Below, piece by piece: positions 1 through 13,353 of a DNA stretch of 64,000 bases. The first letter of the stretch is position 1; each line of letters opens with the position of its first letter. The DNA comes from Rhynochetos jubatus (Eukaryota; Chordata; Aves; Eurypygiformes; Rhynochetidae): NCBI GenBank assembly GCA_027574665.1, contig CM050654.1, positions 11,774,142 to 11,838,141 of the forward strand. The letters are read 5' to 3'. The position numbers and the translations under genes were made by a program. The notes below the pieces were generated by a model. The model did no database searches. It was not told where the DNA came from and saw nothing but the letters and a program-made list of their open reading frames with translations.

Positions 1-158
1 AAACTCAACTGAAATAGTGTATTTTATTCTACTAGTTCTGGCAGGAAAAAACCTTAGGCAACTAGTCCAAGAAGCACTATTTCAAAAATCACACTGACAG
101 TATTTTACAAGAAAACTCAACTTTTTTTAAGCTGACAGGCAAACACTCTGGTCCTCAC

Positions 159-382
159 CAAAAAGACTTGTCCGCTTCCAGTTGCCAGTACAACCTGGGT
201 CCATTAAAGAAAACTTCTGTATCCTTTTTTCTGATTATTGTCAAGTTCTTCATACATATTTGTATTGAGTTCATTGAAGAGCTTGGACAATCAGTGAACT
301 TAGGGTCCATGTTCACTAGCCCGAGCTCATTCACATAAACTACTGGCCTCAATTCTGCGTACACGAGGCGAGTACCTGTTCT
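159..382 (-). other. Weak candidate internal exon, unrecognised protein
   Basis: On the minus strand a frame is open through this interval and is framed by a plausible acceptor (pyrimidine-rich tract ending CTTTGCAG, AG at 384-383) and a plausible donor (TTTTTG|GTGAGG, GT at 158-157). The enclosed 224 bases would encode about 74 residues with a balanced composition (pieces such as RLVYAELRPVVYV and FFNGPRLYWQ). I do not recognise the family. The frame stops two bases beyond the donor, which is expected if the boundary is a real splice site. Against it: open frames of 90 codons occur by chance in a window this long, and I found no partner exon. If real, the gene reads leftwards out of the window and the DNA to the right would be its intron. 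Confidence 0.17.
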
Positions 383-430
383 CTGCAAAGGCACAGCAGA
401 CTGAAGGTGAATCACATGGAACAAGTGCAA

Positions 431-3150
431 AAAGCAAACTGGTGCGTACGCATGACACAGCAGTAAGTTGCAAATTTATGTCTGTGACTCTGCCACTGGA
501 CAACACTCACAAGCTATAAATTATTACTTTAATCAAATCTATTTATCCAATCTGAATTGTTCACCTTTTCACATTTGCATAAATTAAAGAACCAGAGAAA
601 GAGTTATAACTCAAATATGTAGTAATTTGTGTTCATCAACTCCTACCACATAATCAGTCCAAGTTATTTTGGAGGTCTTGGTCCAGCCAAAGCAATTCGG
701 CCTCCAAATCCTAAAGGTTTTCTGAGATTTATGAAATATCTGGGAGGAGGTTTAAAAAAAGAAAAACAACCCAAACACATGAACATCATCCTTGTCCAAA
801 CACTGCTTTGGATGTTCTTACTTCACTCATCTATGTCAATACTGAAAGGACCATTTAAAAAAGGAAAACTCCATGATTTTCACTGAGACAAATACAGATA
901 TAATCACCACATAATTGTGTTCAAATGCCATGATCAATGGCTCTATGAGCTGCAAGGAAGGAGGAGAAAGTGTCAAAGAGATGGCTGGCCTTTCCTTCCC
1001 ACATTTGCCATAAGAAAAGAAACTGAAGTACTCCGAAATTTGTAAAGACAGCTGTGAAGTGGAATGGAGACCACAGACAGACTTTTCCATGGAATACCAA
1101 CATTGTATGCAATATGCCAGAAAACAACATAATTCAGTGTGTAGCCCCAGTATTGTTTACTTCTCCATTTCACCGTGTATCTCTGAAAAACAACGCAAAT
1201 GTCAAGACCCACTAATCTTAAACTGAATGTCTAACCCATAAGTCTTCCTCACTATACAGACCAGTAGAACTTGCATTGACTTCAATGGGGCTAAAGTCAA
1301 AGAACCTTTTTGAAATCATCTTGAGAACAAGCTCAGATTTTTTTCCAAAGTTAAGTATAAAATTTGGAAGAAAATAATATCAAGGAGTTATGTAACTACT
1401 TTTTGTGGTTTTGAAGGCTCACCAGTAGAGACTCAATCAACACTTCAACATTGCTAACCACTCCTGAAGAATTGCTTTAAGGGCTTTGTTTATAGTGAAA
1501 TATCCCAGTACTACTTCTTTCCTTTCAGATCACTGTGCACCATGAAAGGAGAAGATGTACGTCTGCATTTCTGTCAAGAGACGTGGGATCTGGCTATTGT
1601 CTCAATGATCCGAGAAGGTCTTTTTCTGTTTTGGGTACACTTGGGACATCAGCAGGTGATAGCTTGGCTGAATGCACTGAAATCCAGAGCACTGATACCT
1701 GATACAAGCATGGAATTTAATTACGCACTCAATATTCAGTGAGTGCTCATTTTGAATATCACAGCCTTCCAGGGACAGATTTATTATTTCACTTACACCA
1801 GTGCAAAACTCAAGTATGTAGAGTGGTTTGGTGCATGGTTTTTCTTCCACCCACCCCCCCAGTTGTTTCTAAATCACACTGATGTAACTGACAGCAAATT
1901 TAGCTGAATATTTCTGAGACAGTGCACTTGAACAGTACGGCCATCGCACAGAGTCTGGTCATATAAACAGGAAGGGTTCTCTTTCAGGAGCAGTATACAA
2001 ATGTCCATCTTACTTGGAAATCATGACTTGTAACCAAAGGTCTTCTGTCAAATAAACATTTTAAAATAATTACTAATTGGAAAAGCTAAGAAAAAAATTA
2101 CTTATAAAAAACGTTATTACAAGTCTTTTAATACAGAAAATTCTCCATTTTTTTTCCTTTTCAATATAAGAACACTGTAGTGCAAGTTTAACTCCCAAAT
2201 ATTTTAACTGTTTTTATTATTTATGCAGGGGCATGATGGAAGAATGAGAACAAACATAAATTACCATTGAATATGTTAAAACATTCCTCCAGAGAATAAC
2301 GAAGGACAATGACAAAAGATGCATTTGATTTTAGCAGATTGAACCATATCACCTGGAGGAAGGCTGTGGGCTGCCCAAACAGTAAGTCAGTCCAATTTTA
2401 GAGCTTCTGTACAAACACTCCCATGCATGGAAGCTTCAAGTGCAGAAGTGCAGACAGAAAGGGAGCCAGTGAACTCCAAAACCTCTAAGGGATGAGGCAC
2501 TGCTGCAAACACCAACACAGGCTCCTCTATCATTACAGCTGGATAAACGTTAGGGGGAAAAAATTCCCCTTATATCACGTAGTACTGTATCAGTGTCATA
2601 AAAGCCTGAGGCTAAGCTTCCCAAGGGAGAGAGCTCTAAAGTGAATAGACCGGAAAAGAATGTAATCCGAGCTAAGCTTCCTGTGCCTCATGTACAGACA
2701 CAACAGCAGTTCTTTAAGGAGAGCTGTTGAGGGTGGGGTTTTGTACTTAACAATGCAGAGAGAAATATGATGTCTTATACTTCCCTGAAATAATGAAAAC
2801 AATATAAAAAGGGTAACAACACAGCTCAAAAGCAGTAGAAAAACCCAAACTGCAGTTCAATACTAATTATATCGGATTTTCTTGAGGATTGACATTCACA
2901 ATGGATAACATCCACATTAACCTCTTTTCCTCCGACTGGTCTGCAGAATACAAAATAGACTGGTTCAGGTCACATCAAGTCCCATAAAGAGGCAAATGAA
3001 ACTTCTTGGAATTCACCATCACTGAAATCAGAAAACCCAGGAAATACACAACAGACTGCCCTTTCCAAAATAATTAGTATTTACTGCTCTTGCAACATAA
3101 CACCATACAGTGAACAGTTTTATGCCTCATTGTATAAACTCTCATCATAG
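431..3150. other. Unique A+T-rich non-coding stretch
   Basis: No gene, RNA gene or recognisable young repeat is seen. The small open frames are under 90 codons and show no domain motifs. A possible old amniote repeat piece lies near 1.27 kb and is listed separately. Confidence 0.6.
1266..1310. repeat. Possible fragment of an ancient amniote repeat
   Basis: The stretch contains CATTGACTTCAATGGGGC, whose core is nearly self-complementary (CATTGA / TCAATG around CT). A core of this kind recurs in old interspersed repeats of birds, turtles and crocodilians, as I recall. Only about 40 bases can be matched, so the family is not assigned. Confidence 0.3.
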
Positions 3151-3159
3151 TCACCATGC

Positions 3160-3215
3160 CAAAGGGTTGGTCTTCTCCCAAGAAACTTCCTTTCACATAA
3201 AAGGTCTAGAGGGGA
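3160..3215 (+). repeat. Possible degraded CR1 3'-region fragment
   Basis: GGGTTGGTCTTCTCCCAAG resembles the part of CR1 just downstream of the reverse-transcriptase frame (a GGTCTCTTCTCCCAAG-type segment), and the following bases resemble the next consensus segment loosely. If right, it is a separate insertion from the remnant at 3.5-3.9 kb, because in a single plus-strand CR1 this part would lie downstream, not upstream, of the polymerase motifs. Confidence 0.25.
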
Positions 3216-3544
3216 TTCAGACAGACTAGTGAGTTTGAATTCCATCTCTGGTAAGATGGTAACATCTGTAATAACAAATAAAATAACTGAGCAAGTGGAT
3301 AAATACAGTTATGAAAATGTCAGGATGGTTTCTGTAAGGGGAAATCCTTGCCCGTCCTAAAAACTAACACTATACGAGAATGTCTAACAACATGTGAATG
3401 AAGGGGATTGTCATAAATGTAGTACAGACGGATTTCCAGAAGACCTTAAAAGTTATTAAAAAATAGATTTCCAGTAGACTGGAAAAAACATCCATTTCTG
3501 AAGTGAATGCTGATCAAAAGCAAATACAAGGACTTAACCACTGC

Positions 3545-3892
3545 TGTGCATGGTGAAAGCAAGTCAACAGTGGCATCCCCCAGATACTACTCTTGGTCAA
3601 CATCAATGACCTCAAAAAGGGAAAGGGGAGAAAAGTCCAAGACTTTCCAAATCAAATGTTGCAGAACAAGGAGGAATGCCAGAAGGACTTCCCAAAGCAG
3701 AAAAAACAGGCAAAAAGCTGTCAGATGAGCTTCAGTGGAGATAAACGTGATAGTCCCCCTAGACACTGTAACATGATGTTGGACCTGTGGGCAGAGCTGG
3801 GGATGGTACAGAGAAAGGCAACTGAACTAACCGAGAAGGAGCAGCTGCTGCCATACAAGGAGGGGCTAAATGGCTGAGAATCCTTGGTCTGC
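3545..3892 (+). pseudogene. Ancient CR1 LINE remnant, reverse-transcriptase region
   Basis: In the frame through 3563-3613 the translation contains SGIPQ followed, after about six residues, by NINDL. This matches the CR1 / non-LTR reverse-transcriptase block SGVPQGS...NIFINDL, with a short deletion between the two motifs. Further right, bases 3803-3885 (GGTACAGAGAAAGGCAAC, then an AAGGAG...GGCTGAGAA segment) resemble the later CR1 portion reading GAGGGTGCAGAGAAGGGCAAC. Between these parts roughly 300 bases of the consensus are missing or unrecognisable. The catalytic YADD region is not seen. The copy is much more diverged than the CR1 elements at 15.4, 51.4 and 52.6 kb, so it is an older insertion and is dead. 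The 94-codon frame over it is a leftover of the element, not a host gene. Confidence 0.68.
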
Positions 3893-6800
3893 AGGGATGA
3901 AGCTGAGGTAGATGTTTAAGGTTTCTAAAATCACAGCAGTAGAATGTAGAACTTTGCTCACCAAATCCTGCAATATTTCAATGACAAGGCACTTGTTAGA
4001 ACTAATAGAGGGTTGCTTTCAGCAAGTATAGGAAGTCAATGTTTACAGAGGAGGCTTGATGTTTACAGACATCCAAAAATTAGTCATGAGATGCACACTT
4101 GCCCTAAACAGCATCTTATTGCCATACAACGCTGGGTGAGACGACCAGCACTGACCCACTAGGGCATTTATTATATTTTTCTCTCTTCAACCACACAGTT
4201 TCTTCCCACAAAACACGACATTGTGCCTGAAAATGTTTCCTCCTGTAGGTTTGATATTTATTGGACTTAAAATGCAATGGCTATCCACGCCCTTTTCCTT
4301 GCATGAAGAGAAAAGACACCTGATTGCTTTTTCACACCATTCTCTATGTTTCCATATACTGCACTAAACAACTTATGATAAAGGGTTCCTATTCTCATCC
4401 TGTGAATTACCTCATTCTTCAATACGTATTCTTGATACAAAAGCAATTGGTACTAGCCACTGTTACAGATGGTTTGACATAAGAAACATTAGGAAACTGA
4501 CTGTCACAACACCATATAATGTTTCTAAACTTGCAAATCATGATTGTACCCCTGAGCAGATGTTTCCACTGAGATGTGTACTAGAGACTTCCAGGTAGGC
4601 TTCCTAACTATACATTATTTAAGCCATACAATGTAAATGTTCCCCTCTACTGCCTGACCTTGCATTTATGAATACTGAACATCCTTTATGACACATCTCT
4701 CTCTTCATTTAAGAAAATATCCATAAATACTTCTCAGATTAAGTTTACTTTAAACACTAAGCATGTTAACTGAAAAAACCCTGTTGGACTGAATTATCCT
4801 TAAACTCTACTTTATGGTAGTTTGAGGAAGCTACATTCTAAACAGAGAAATAGCACACTGCTTGAATTTCTAAGCAAGATGTACTAGCTATCTGTGCTAA
4901 AATGACATGGTCCCTATTCCTTCCCAAAAAATTGCATTTGTAGTGTAGGTCCTGGATTTTGATCTGGGCACCTGGACCCTTCTGATACTTTCTGTTCTTT
5001 TCATAAATACTGAATACTTTTGGTGGTTATAGATTCAGACAGATCCATTTTCAGGAATGAGCTCTAAGGCAGGCAAAATACGTATTAAAGGAAATAAACA
5101 AACAGAATTCCACACATTTTAAATACAGGTACAGAATGCAATAACAAACTGTAGGTAGGTGCCCCATCACTTTTTGTGAGCCTCAGAACAAAAGCAGTAC
5201 CGAACTTCGTGGCATTTAGTGAAGGTAGAAGAACAAACATCATTTAACACATCACATGGTGTTAAAAACCATATATTAACTATTGTGTCTTAACTGCATG
5301 ATTCCTAAATGCTATTCAAAACCTAGGATAAAAGTAAAAATCTATATCAGGAAAGAATGGACAAAGCAAGATAATTCTTAATGTTTAGTAAAACTTAAAG
5401 ACTGCTTGTCGACATTTAATTCAGATCTATGAGATTCTTGATCTAATCTGTGCTGCACTGCAGGCATGCTCCAGTGTAAACCCTATAATCTCGCTCCTAG
5501 ACCAGTTAGCTGAAGGCAAAGACTTCCCTCCACTGGCAACTAAATGCCTACAGGAGGCTAGACCACTCTGATCTCATCCTTACACACACGAAGAAGGTGC
5601 CAAGGACCATGTCTGTACCTGGGAGCCAGATGGAACACCTGGGATGTGCCGTAGCGTGCACCACATTACCATACCAAACTGCAGTTAGCCAAGTAACCTC
5701 AATTAAGTGGACTTACAACCCTGGAAAGAGACAGGTTGCGAACAGCACTGCAGTTTACTCTTCTGGATTTGTTCTGAAATTAAGTATTTTTATTCAAAGG
5801 AAGTGGGAAATAAAAGCTGAAAGAGCTGAAAGCCTGCCAGAGCTGCCCATAAAAAACTGAAATTGAGCTGCAGGACAGACACGCAACTAATGGTAGATTA
5901 GGTTTTTATTAATGTGCTAGCTGTATATACACACTTGTTATTTATCTATTGTTATTTATATATTTGATTAACTATATATGATTTGGTGTGGGGACCCAGA
6001 ACAAAGAAGTACTTGCCATCATTCAGGTTAAGAGAAGATGGCAAAGAGCACATTTAGTCTAGTCATTCTAAGAATAGAAGCTCATAATCTATCTTCACTG
6101 CTAGATATTTTAATGGCCTGCAGAATATATCTAACTACATAGAACAGAAGCCTTAAAGGAAATTAAATACTCAAGGAAAAATATGATCTAATTAAAGTGT
6201 CTACAAACACGTTTCAGAAATGGGAGAGAACATTCAATTTTGTCAGTAACATCTGCAAAATGTTTTTATATGAGATACATATAACTCTTTGGACTTCCAG
6301 AGTACGTCAGAATGTTTTACAGATTGCATTAATTGGTACAACAACAGTTTGAAGCAATGCAAGCCATTTAACTGGGCCCAGGGTGGGGAGACCAAACAAG
6401 AAACTGACTGGTTTTACTTTGCAGTGTTCTGAACTCTGCCTCAACCTCCTCTGCCTTATCCCAATGGTACTTTATATTTGTAATTACAAAGAGATTGTAA
6501 ACTGTAAAGATACATAGATTTTAGTTTTTCCGATGAAATGTTGGCAGCTTTAGTTTCAGAACTGGTTTCTAGCTTTTATGAGTTGTTGTTGGTTATTGTC
6601 CGTCAATGAAGGATGTTTCTTCTTGAGACTTTTCCTGTTATTTCATGTTCTTTTTCGAGGTCAGTGTATCAGCTTAAAGAAAACACTAGGCTACAAGCGT
6701 ACACATAGTTGAAATCTCTCCCTTCTTCACTATTAATTGCTATAAGGTTGGACAACACTAGAGGTAACAAGACAGACAAGAACACAAATATACAGCTCCA

Positions 6801-7748
6801 CATTGGCAACATGAAGAGGCTGTAGGTTTCCTTAATTGCTCTAGTACAAATCCACACTGGGCACATTGTGAATGACAGGTGAGATTGCTTTAGCTACGAG
6901 CAAAATTCTGGCATGACCATTTTCTCAAACACTTCATTCTGGGAACATGCAAAATTTTCGTTTCAGCACCTTTGTTTAATTTTCCAGTGTCAAACCGTAC
7001 TTGGGTGCAGTTTTGACACTGTTTTGACCCAGTGCTCTCCCCAGGGCAGATGGGACCTGGGTGGGGATTACCACACTGTGTGCAGATGCAGTCAACCATT
7101 CAGACAGAAGCATATGTAAAGTGTTCTCAGAGATTAAGTAGGGAACACAGAGGCCAGGGCCACCTGCTAGAAGCAATGCAGTGTCCTTAGGAGAGTCAAA
7201 GATATTGATCAAAATCCTGACACATATGATGGCTGCTCTTCTGGCAACTATTTTGTAATCCCTTTACCTACGTATGACAGGATTTTAGAGCAACTCATTG
7301 TGATCAGGGTGTAGTAGGATTTACCACTGCAGGATTGCTGTGAATTCCTTTAGAAAAAAATTTACTTCCAGCTCAACTTCCATTAAAAGTTCACTGACTG
7401 CCTTATTCTCTTTATATTCTGGTAATTCAGGATATTTGATATTGGTTCATTCTCATACTAAAGTATTCCTATAGTTTCTTGTTTCCAAACACTTTTATAG
7501 TAAGCAAAATATCTACATAGCTTATCAAACAGTTCTCACTCAGTGTGGAAGACACTGGCATCTTTTTTTTTTTTTACGTTGTTTTGCTTATTTGAGAAAA
7601 TACGATTTCTTATGCTAACAACAAAGCTACATAATTCCAAAATCATTGAATTCCATCATACTAATCTAGAATAACTCAAAATAGTAGTATACAAAAACTG
7701 AACCTCCACTGTACCTGACAACAGTGGTTCAAACCTAAAACAACTCAA

Positions 7749-7771
7749 CATAGATGCATAGAGCATCTATG
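7749..7771. repeat. Short perfect inverted repeat (hairpin)
   Basis: CATAGATGC and GCATCTATG form 9-bp perfect arms around a 5-base loop (ATAGA). A further TAGATGC copy follows at about 7783. No function is evident. Confidence 0.7.
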
Positions 7772-8039
7772 AGATCAGCTTTTAGATGCACTCTTATTGC
7801 AATAACCAAAAGACAGCAGAAGAGCATTTCCAAAATGCATTCCTAAGTTAGTCATAAACAGAAATTCCCAAGAAGGAAAAAAGCTATGGAGAAAACCTCC
7901 TTCCCATGGATGGGATCTTTTCCAGTTTGCAAGTGAGGAACATTAAGACTCTTGATTAACAAATGGGTTCTGTTTTCAGAGCTGTCAACTTGGCATCCTT
8001 TATGATCCTTAAATCAACTTCCATTTCACATTCAAAATT

Positions 8040-8057
8040 AAAAAAAAAAAAAAAAAA
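8040..8057 (+). repeat. A18 homopolymer
   Basis: Eighteen consecutive A bases, followed by an A/C-rich stretch ending in a short CA run. No transcript end or retrocopy body can be recognised to its left. Confidence 0.85.
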
Positions 8058-11000
8058 TCAAACACCACCACACACACACTAAAATATTACCCAGAATTAA
8101 CAGAAGTAAAATGTAAATTTTTCCTACTTCCTGCCAGGTGACCAGTTGTCACACATCCCTTTGAGATTCCCTACAAGCCTAACAATAAACTTCCCAAGCC
8201 TGAAAGTAAACTTCAGCTGTATGTAAGGCTGAGAGCTTAATGCATGAGCATCTGTTCCCACAGCGACTCCATTAAAAGCGCACTGTCATTTCCAAACTGC
8301 AGTACAGGTGTCCTATGCCACCAGTCTTATCTAGAAGCTTCCTGTGCATAGAAATATTTCCTTTTCGTGTTACTTTTAATTGCATCATGCGGAATTACAC
8401 TGAATAAAATACTGATTTCTAAGATTTTGCAGCTTAAGCAATAATGCCATTGGTAACACATCTTACTATATTTTATCTCAGTCTCTATGGCAATTTTATA
8501 AGTTTAAGTATGTTCACTCCTGGCATATGGCACGTTAATACGCATGTTGTGGGAGTAATGCTTTCAATTTATCTACCAATAGTTGGCAGCATTCACTCAA
8601 TTCTTTACACACATGACAGCAATTCAAGAGGATAGCCAAAAGTGTCACACTGTCTGGGCAAGGGTTATATGCTGAACTTCAATATGTTATCCAGGCACAT
8701 TAAGTCATTCCACGAAAACGGATTTTGATTTTAAAACCCGCAAGGATGTGAAACTTCCATTCTGTTTCCCCATCTTTTTAATGGTTGAGGCTTTAGACAT
8801 TATGTTGCATTCAGCTCAAGCATACCTCAGTACTCCTGGTAGTGTCTTTTTTTGTACCACAGCTTCACTTCCTTCTTTACCAGTCTTCCTAATTTAATCA
8901 TTCCTCCTAAATATTAAAGAGATCACAGCAATAACCTGGATTAGTTGTCTTATTCTCCCCTGATTTTACATCAGCTGGGTTTGCCCTAGCAGAAACTTGT
9001 GGATCACCTCCCACTTTAATACTGGCATGACTGAAGATTATCATCCTAGTTTGTGTAATTTTAAACACCTTTTGCTTCATTCTAAATCCATTAAGTCAAT
9101 ATATGGATGTTATCAAGGACAAAAATAAGTCGGCACTAGCCAATTTTGAAAAATCCTAATCAAAAAAAGTCAGCCTTCAAAGACTTCCATTTAATCAGAT
9201 GCCTTTATGAATCAGTTGCAAGCTTCAGTTCATATCTTTGCCTAGTATTTTGCAGAAATATATATAAAAGCCAATATATATAGATGTATGTATTTCTATA
9301 TTTTTGAATTTAATTCACTTGGCTATATAATTTCATATTTTTCTCCACTTGCTAGTTTTACTTGACAAGTCTTGACAGATGACAAGAAATCTTCTCTTGT
9401 GGCTTTCCCATGTTCCTTTGGGCCCAATTGCATATCCACAAACAGCTGTCACTGAAGTCACCTGCTTACTGACAAGGCAGTGTCTAAAAAAAGCTAGTTT
9501 TTCAAATTGCATCCAAAAAACAACACACAATCCAATGCCATGAACAAGTAACTGCTTCAAATAAGAGGTGTTAACTTTGTTACTAGAAGGGCAGACTATC
9601 ATAAAACCACATTTGGGGATTTTTTTTTGCAACACTGGACCCGAGACAGGGAAAAGGAAAGAGAACATGTCTCCATTCTGATGACCCTTCAAAATTCTTT
9701 GCCCAAAAAGCCAAATGCTCCAAGTTAGCATCTTCTGGGCCAAGCCAGCAAATACACAAAACTGTGAGAGACAATATGAGCATAGGAACTTCATCAGATG
9801 ATGTGATGGTGCTGATCCCACCATAAGGACAATGGCACAGGAACCAACACAGAAATATGGTGGTTGTTACCGGTAAGCAGCAAAACCCAAGCAACAGTAC
9901 AGTCTGGGAACTGACTGGCTGGAAACCTTAAAGGGCTGCCAATACCTATATCAGAATGGACAAGGAAAAGAGAAAGGAGGACTGTTTACACCTACGCAGT
10001 CATACACCACCTATTTTATATGATTTCCCACATAGTATTACATTTTCTTATCTATCAACATTTAGATAAAGATACTTCAAAGAATATCTTCTTTTAATTT
10101 CCTTACAGCATTTACACAGACAATAAAACAATGCATTTCACATTTGTGACATATATTGAAGTTGAAGGAGTAGTGTAAGGACAGCTATCTCCTTTCCCTG
10201 TTGCTTTCCTGTCATACACTACAGATACAAGCATTTTAATTTGGGCTACAGTTTTGTATCTGCCAACATTTGTGGAACAGTGGGAAGAAAAACTCTGATT
10301 TTGGACCAAACTAAAACAACCTCAAGACGGCTGTACTTCAGATCAGGGCAGCAGTTTGTAGTTGAAAGCTACAAGCTCTGAAGTCTAAGTTTTCAGTTCC
10401 GAATTTCCATTTTAAACCCCTTAAAAAAAAAAAATCTAACACACATATGTGTTCTAAAATTTTATGTGGAAAGGGCATTGATTAATTCTCAGCAAGTTTT
10501 TCTATCTGCTTACCTAGTTCAACTTACCACAGCACTTGACTCTAAAACATGAACATATCACCACCTTTCTCTTAAGCTAAGCTGCAGCCTGGCCAACACC
10601 TAAAAACCCCATCTGTAGTATCCCTCTATTCTAACGCACGTAAGTGCCAATGCCCAACTAAATTTGTGTTCCTCCTTTGCTAACTTTGGTCCTTTGAAAT
10701 AAGAGCATTTCATTTCCTTATTTGAAAAATTGGATGTTATACAGAGCAACACCACAAACATTTCATCATTTGCCAACAGACATGTTAATAAAGAGATAAT
10801 CCTCTCATGTTTATATCAAGGCTGAGGCAATCCATAGCACTAATGCAAAATCCCTCACTCATCTTCTTCCATTTCTGTCCTGTTAATCACATAACATTAT
10901 CACAAACAATAGAGTAAACTAATTACTGTTCAGTTACTTTTTTCTTCAACAATACAAACTGAATTACGTACTCGTGGACATATTCTCCCAGTGCAGTTGA

Positions 11001-11095
11001 ACTGTTTGTTTATTCTCTTGCCTTCCAGATTCTTTAATATCACTTCAATCTGGAGACACCACAACCTTAGAGACGCCTTCCCACATAGCTGGGGT

Positions 11096-11230
11096 GAGGG
11101 TTCTTGTGGTGTGGTGGAGTTTTGGTTTGTTTGTTTGAGTATTTTTTGCGGGTTTTTCTGTTTGTTTGGCGTTTCCTGTTGTGGTGGAGGGGTGTGCGGG
11201 GAGGAGGGGGTGGGTAGTGGGGCACAGTAG
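11096..11230 (+). repeat. G/T-rich low-complexity tract with G-quadruplex motif
   Basis: The tract is almost free of A and C on the plus strand, with GTTTGTTTG-like segments followed by G runs. From 11189 to 11222 there are five runs of three to five G separated by loops of 5, 4, 1 and 4 bases, which satisfies the usual four-stranded G-quadruplex rule. A 79-codon frame over it is an artefact of composition. Confidence 0.75.
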
Positions 11231-13332
11231 TGGGAGGAAGCACTAGGGGTAAAACAACATAAATGAATTTTCTCTTAGATTGTCAGAGTCACTTCTGACT
11301 TCTGTTTGTAAAACGTTCTACAAAATTTGGATGAGCCCATACAATTCCTTATTATCTGAGATTAAATTAGTACAGTACTTCAGTGAGAGCAAGCACAAAG
11401 TGAATTGCACCTATTACTTCATTTACATATCTCATCATCATTGCTAGAGACACATACAATCTGGGATCAGGAAATACTCGGCAAAATGATCAACTGATGG
11501 AATGAATGTATAGTACACTACAAAAGCACAGGTAAAGAGATACATAACTGAAGAAAACGTGTTTAATAAAATACTCCATTCCACAAACTTTTAAGTGTTA
11601 AGAGAATTAAATACTGATGGAAGAGACTTGCTTTTCTGGAGGCTCATTCACACTTTTTTGATGGCAGAACAACTCTGTACATGAAGTGACACTCAATGAA
11701 ATACCCTGCCTAGTCTGATTTTTTACTATTAAAGTGTTGGGCCTGTCTCACCAGTGTTAGGTACTTCAGCTTCAGAGGAGTACGCATTATCTGCCTCTGG
11801 GTTTCCGCTGGACAGCTGCTTATCACCTGGTATTTATAATCTGCACTTACAGAAATCATCCACGGGGGACAGTAACAGTGATGCAAGCCCACAGCCTCCA
11901 CACTTCCTCAGAAGTAAGTTCCTCCAAAGTAAGGAAGGATCTGCAGAAGGTGACAAAAAGCTTCCACAAGAAAACCCAAACACCTTTGGGCATGTCAATA
12001 TTCTGCTAAACTACTGTAAATAAAGTATCATGAACCCTGTATATTTGAGGCACAGCGTGAAGCAGAAAGTGTTCTTTTAGCTTATGCAAACAAAAAGTAG
12101 ACTTTCAGAGAAAGATTTTATTTTAACATAATCCTCTGTAGGATAATTATAAAATAGAATCAACATAAACTTTCAAAATAGACAGCAGGGTAAAACCATG
12201 CTAGCATTTTATGTTTTGGATTACTGAATACTGATTTCAGAATATTAGAATAAATATTTAATAAATTTCCAAAGTATTCATGCATTGGAAAAGCTGTATA
12301 TACTCACCATATTCAATAATATTTATGAAACCAAGCCAGAATGTGTTCTGAAAAGGGTGGGTTACATTCTGCAACTGAACCCAAAGATATGTATTCATGC
12401 ATTATTCTTCTTCTGTTTGACAGGTAAGTACGAAAGGCATTTATATACGAAACACTGTACCACTATCATTTTTCATAGCATGATACCAGATCTTGCCATC
12501 CATTTTTGAGGACAATATAAAACTTTTATGCTTGGATGGTAAGGAATGCAGTATGGAAACAGTTCCAAGCTTCTAAGGTCATTAAAAAAAATCTGTATGT
12601 TTTGAAATGGAAGTATTTAACATAAATGAAAAATTCCTTCAGTACTATAAATAGCATTTTAAGTCTACTCTGTTGATTTATGAGTAAAAAATATCATAAA
12701 TACAACTATATATCATATTAGCATGCACTTGCGTTTCACTGAATCACAATGCAGATACTTTCAGCAGAGAGACTAAGAGACACTTCAAAGACCACTGCAA
12801 TATGAATTCACTTCAGATAAGTTTCATTTTCTCCAACAGAGAAACTACAGAACTGGAAAGAACTCAAGATGTAGGAAAGAAAAACCTCAACATTGAATTG
12901 TGTAGCACAAAAGCCATGACAGGACTTCTTTTGGTGTTTCTAACCTATTTCTCTCATTTGGGCCAAAGTCAGCTTCCACAAAAAGGTCATATGGCCAACC
13001 CTTAAAACAATTTGCACATCATGACTATCTCAGCAATCCTTAATAAATCAGAGCCCCCTTTTGAATCTAACAAAAATATAGTTATTGCAATTACTCACAG
13101 CAGTTCATCCACTCAGAAACCAACAAGGACTCTCTGTAGCAAGAGAGACAGTCACAATACATAAGAAAATCTCTAGAGTTTCCAGAGAAGCATGTATTTA
13201 TTTTATTTTCTAGAGAAAAAGAAAAATGCACACATGTTCCTGATGTTACTTTCTCTTGATGAAATTTAACAGACTTAAATTTTTTTAAGAACTTGCATAG
13301 GAAAGTCTTGTCCCAGGAGTTTGGGATTATGG
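11231..13332. other. Unique A+T-rich non-coding stretch
   Basis: No gene or repeat family is recognised; open frames are under 110 codons and unremarkable. Confidence 0.55.
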
Positions 13333-13353
13333 CCCCCCCCCCCCCCCCCCCCC
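13333..13353 (+). repeat. C21 homopolymer (G21 on the minus strand)
   Basis: Twenty-one uninterrupted C bases between GGATTATGG and TCCATCTAG. Mononucleotide G/C runs of this length are rare in vertebrate DNA, and three more occur in this window. The 108-codon minus frame with a glycine run is produced by this tract. Confidence 0.9.

Larger units (their letters stand above)
3900..11090. other. Unique A+T-rich non-coding stretch
   Basis: No supported gene. It contains short homopolymers (T run near 7.56 kb, A18 at 8040-8057), a small TA-rich patch near 9.26-9.30 kb and a short hairpin at 7.75 kb. The longest open frame (9333-9824, minus, 163 codons, ATG start) has no domain I recognise and is close to what chance predicts. 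Confidence 0.55.

Noticed and set aside
9333-9824. 163-codon open frame with ATG on the minus strand
   Set aside because: No recognisable domain or signal, overlapped by another equally open frame, and a frame this long is not unusual by chance over 64 kb in six frames.
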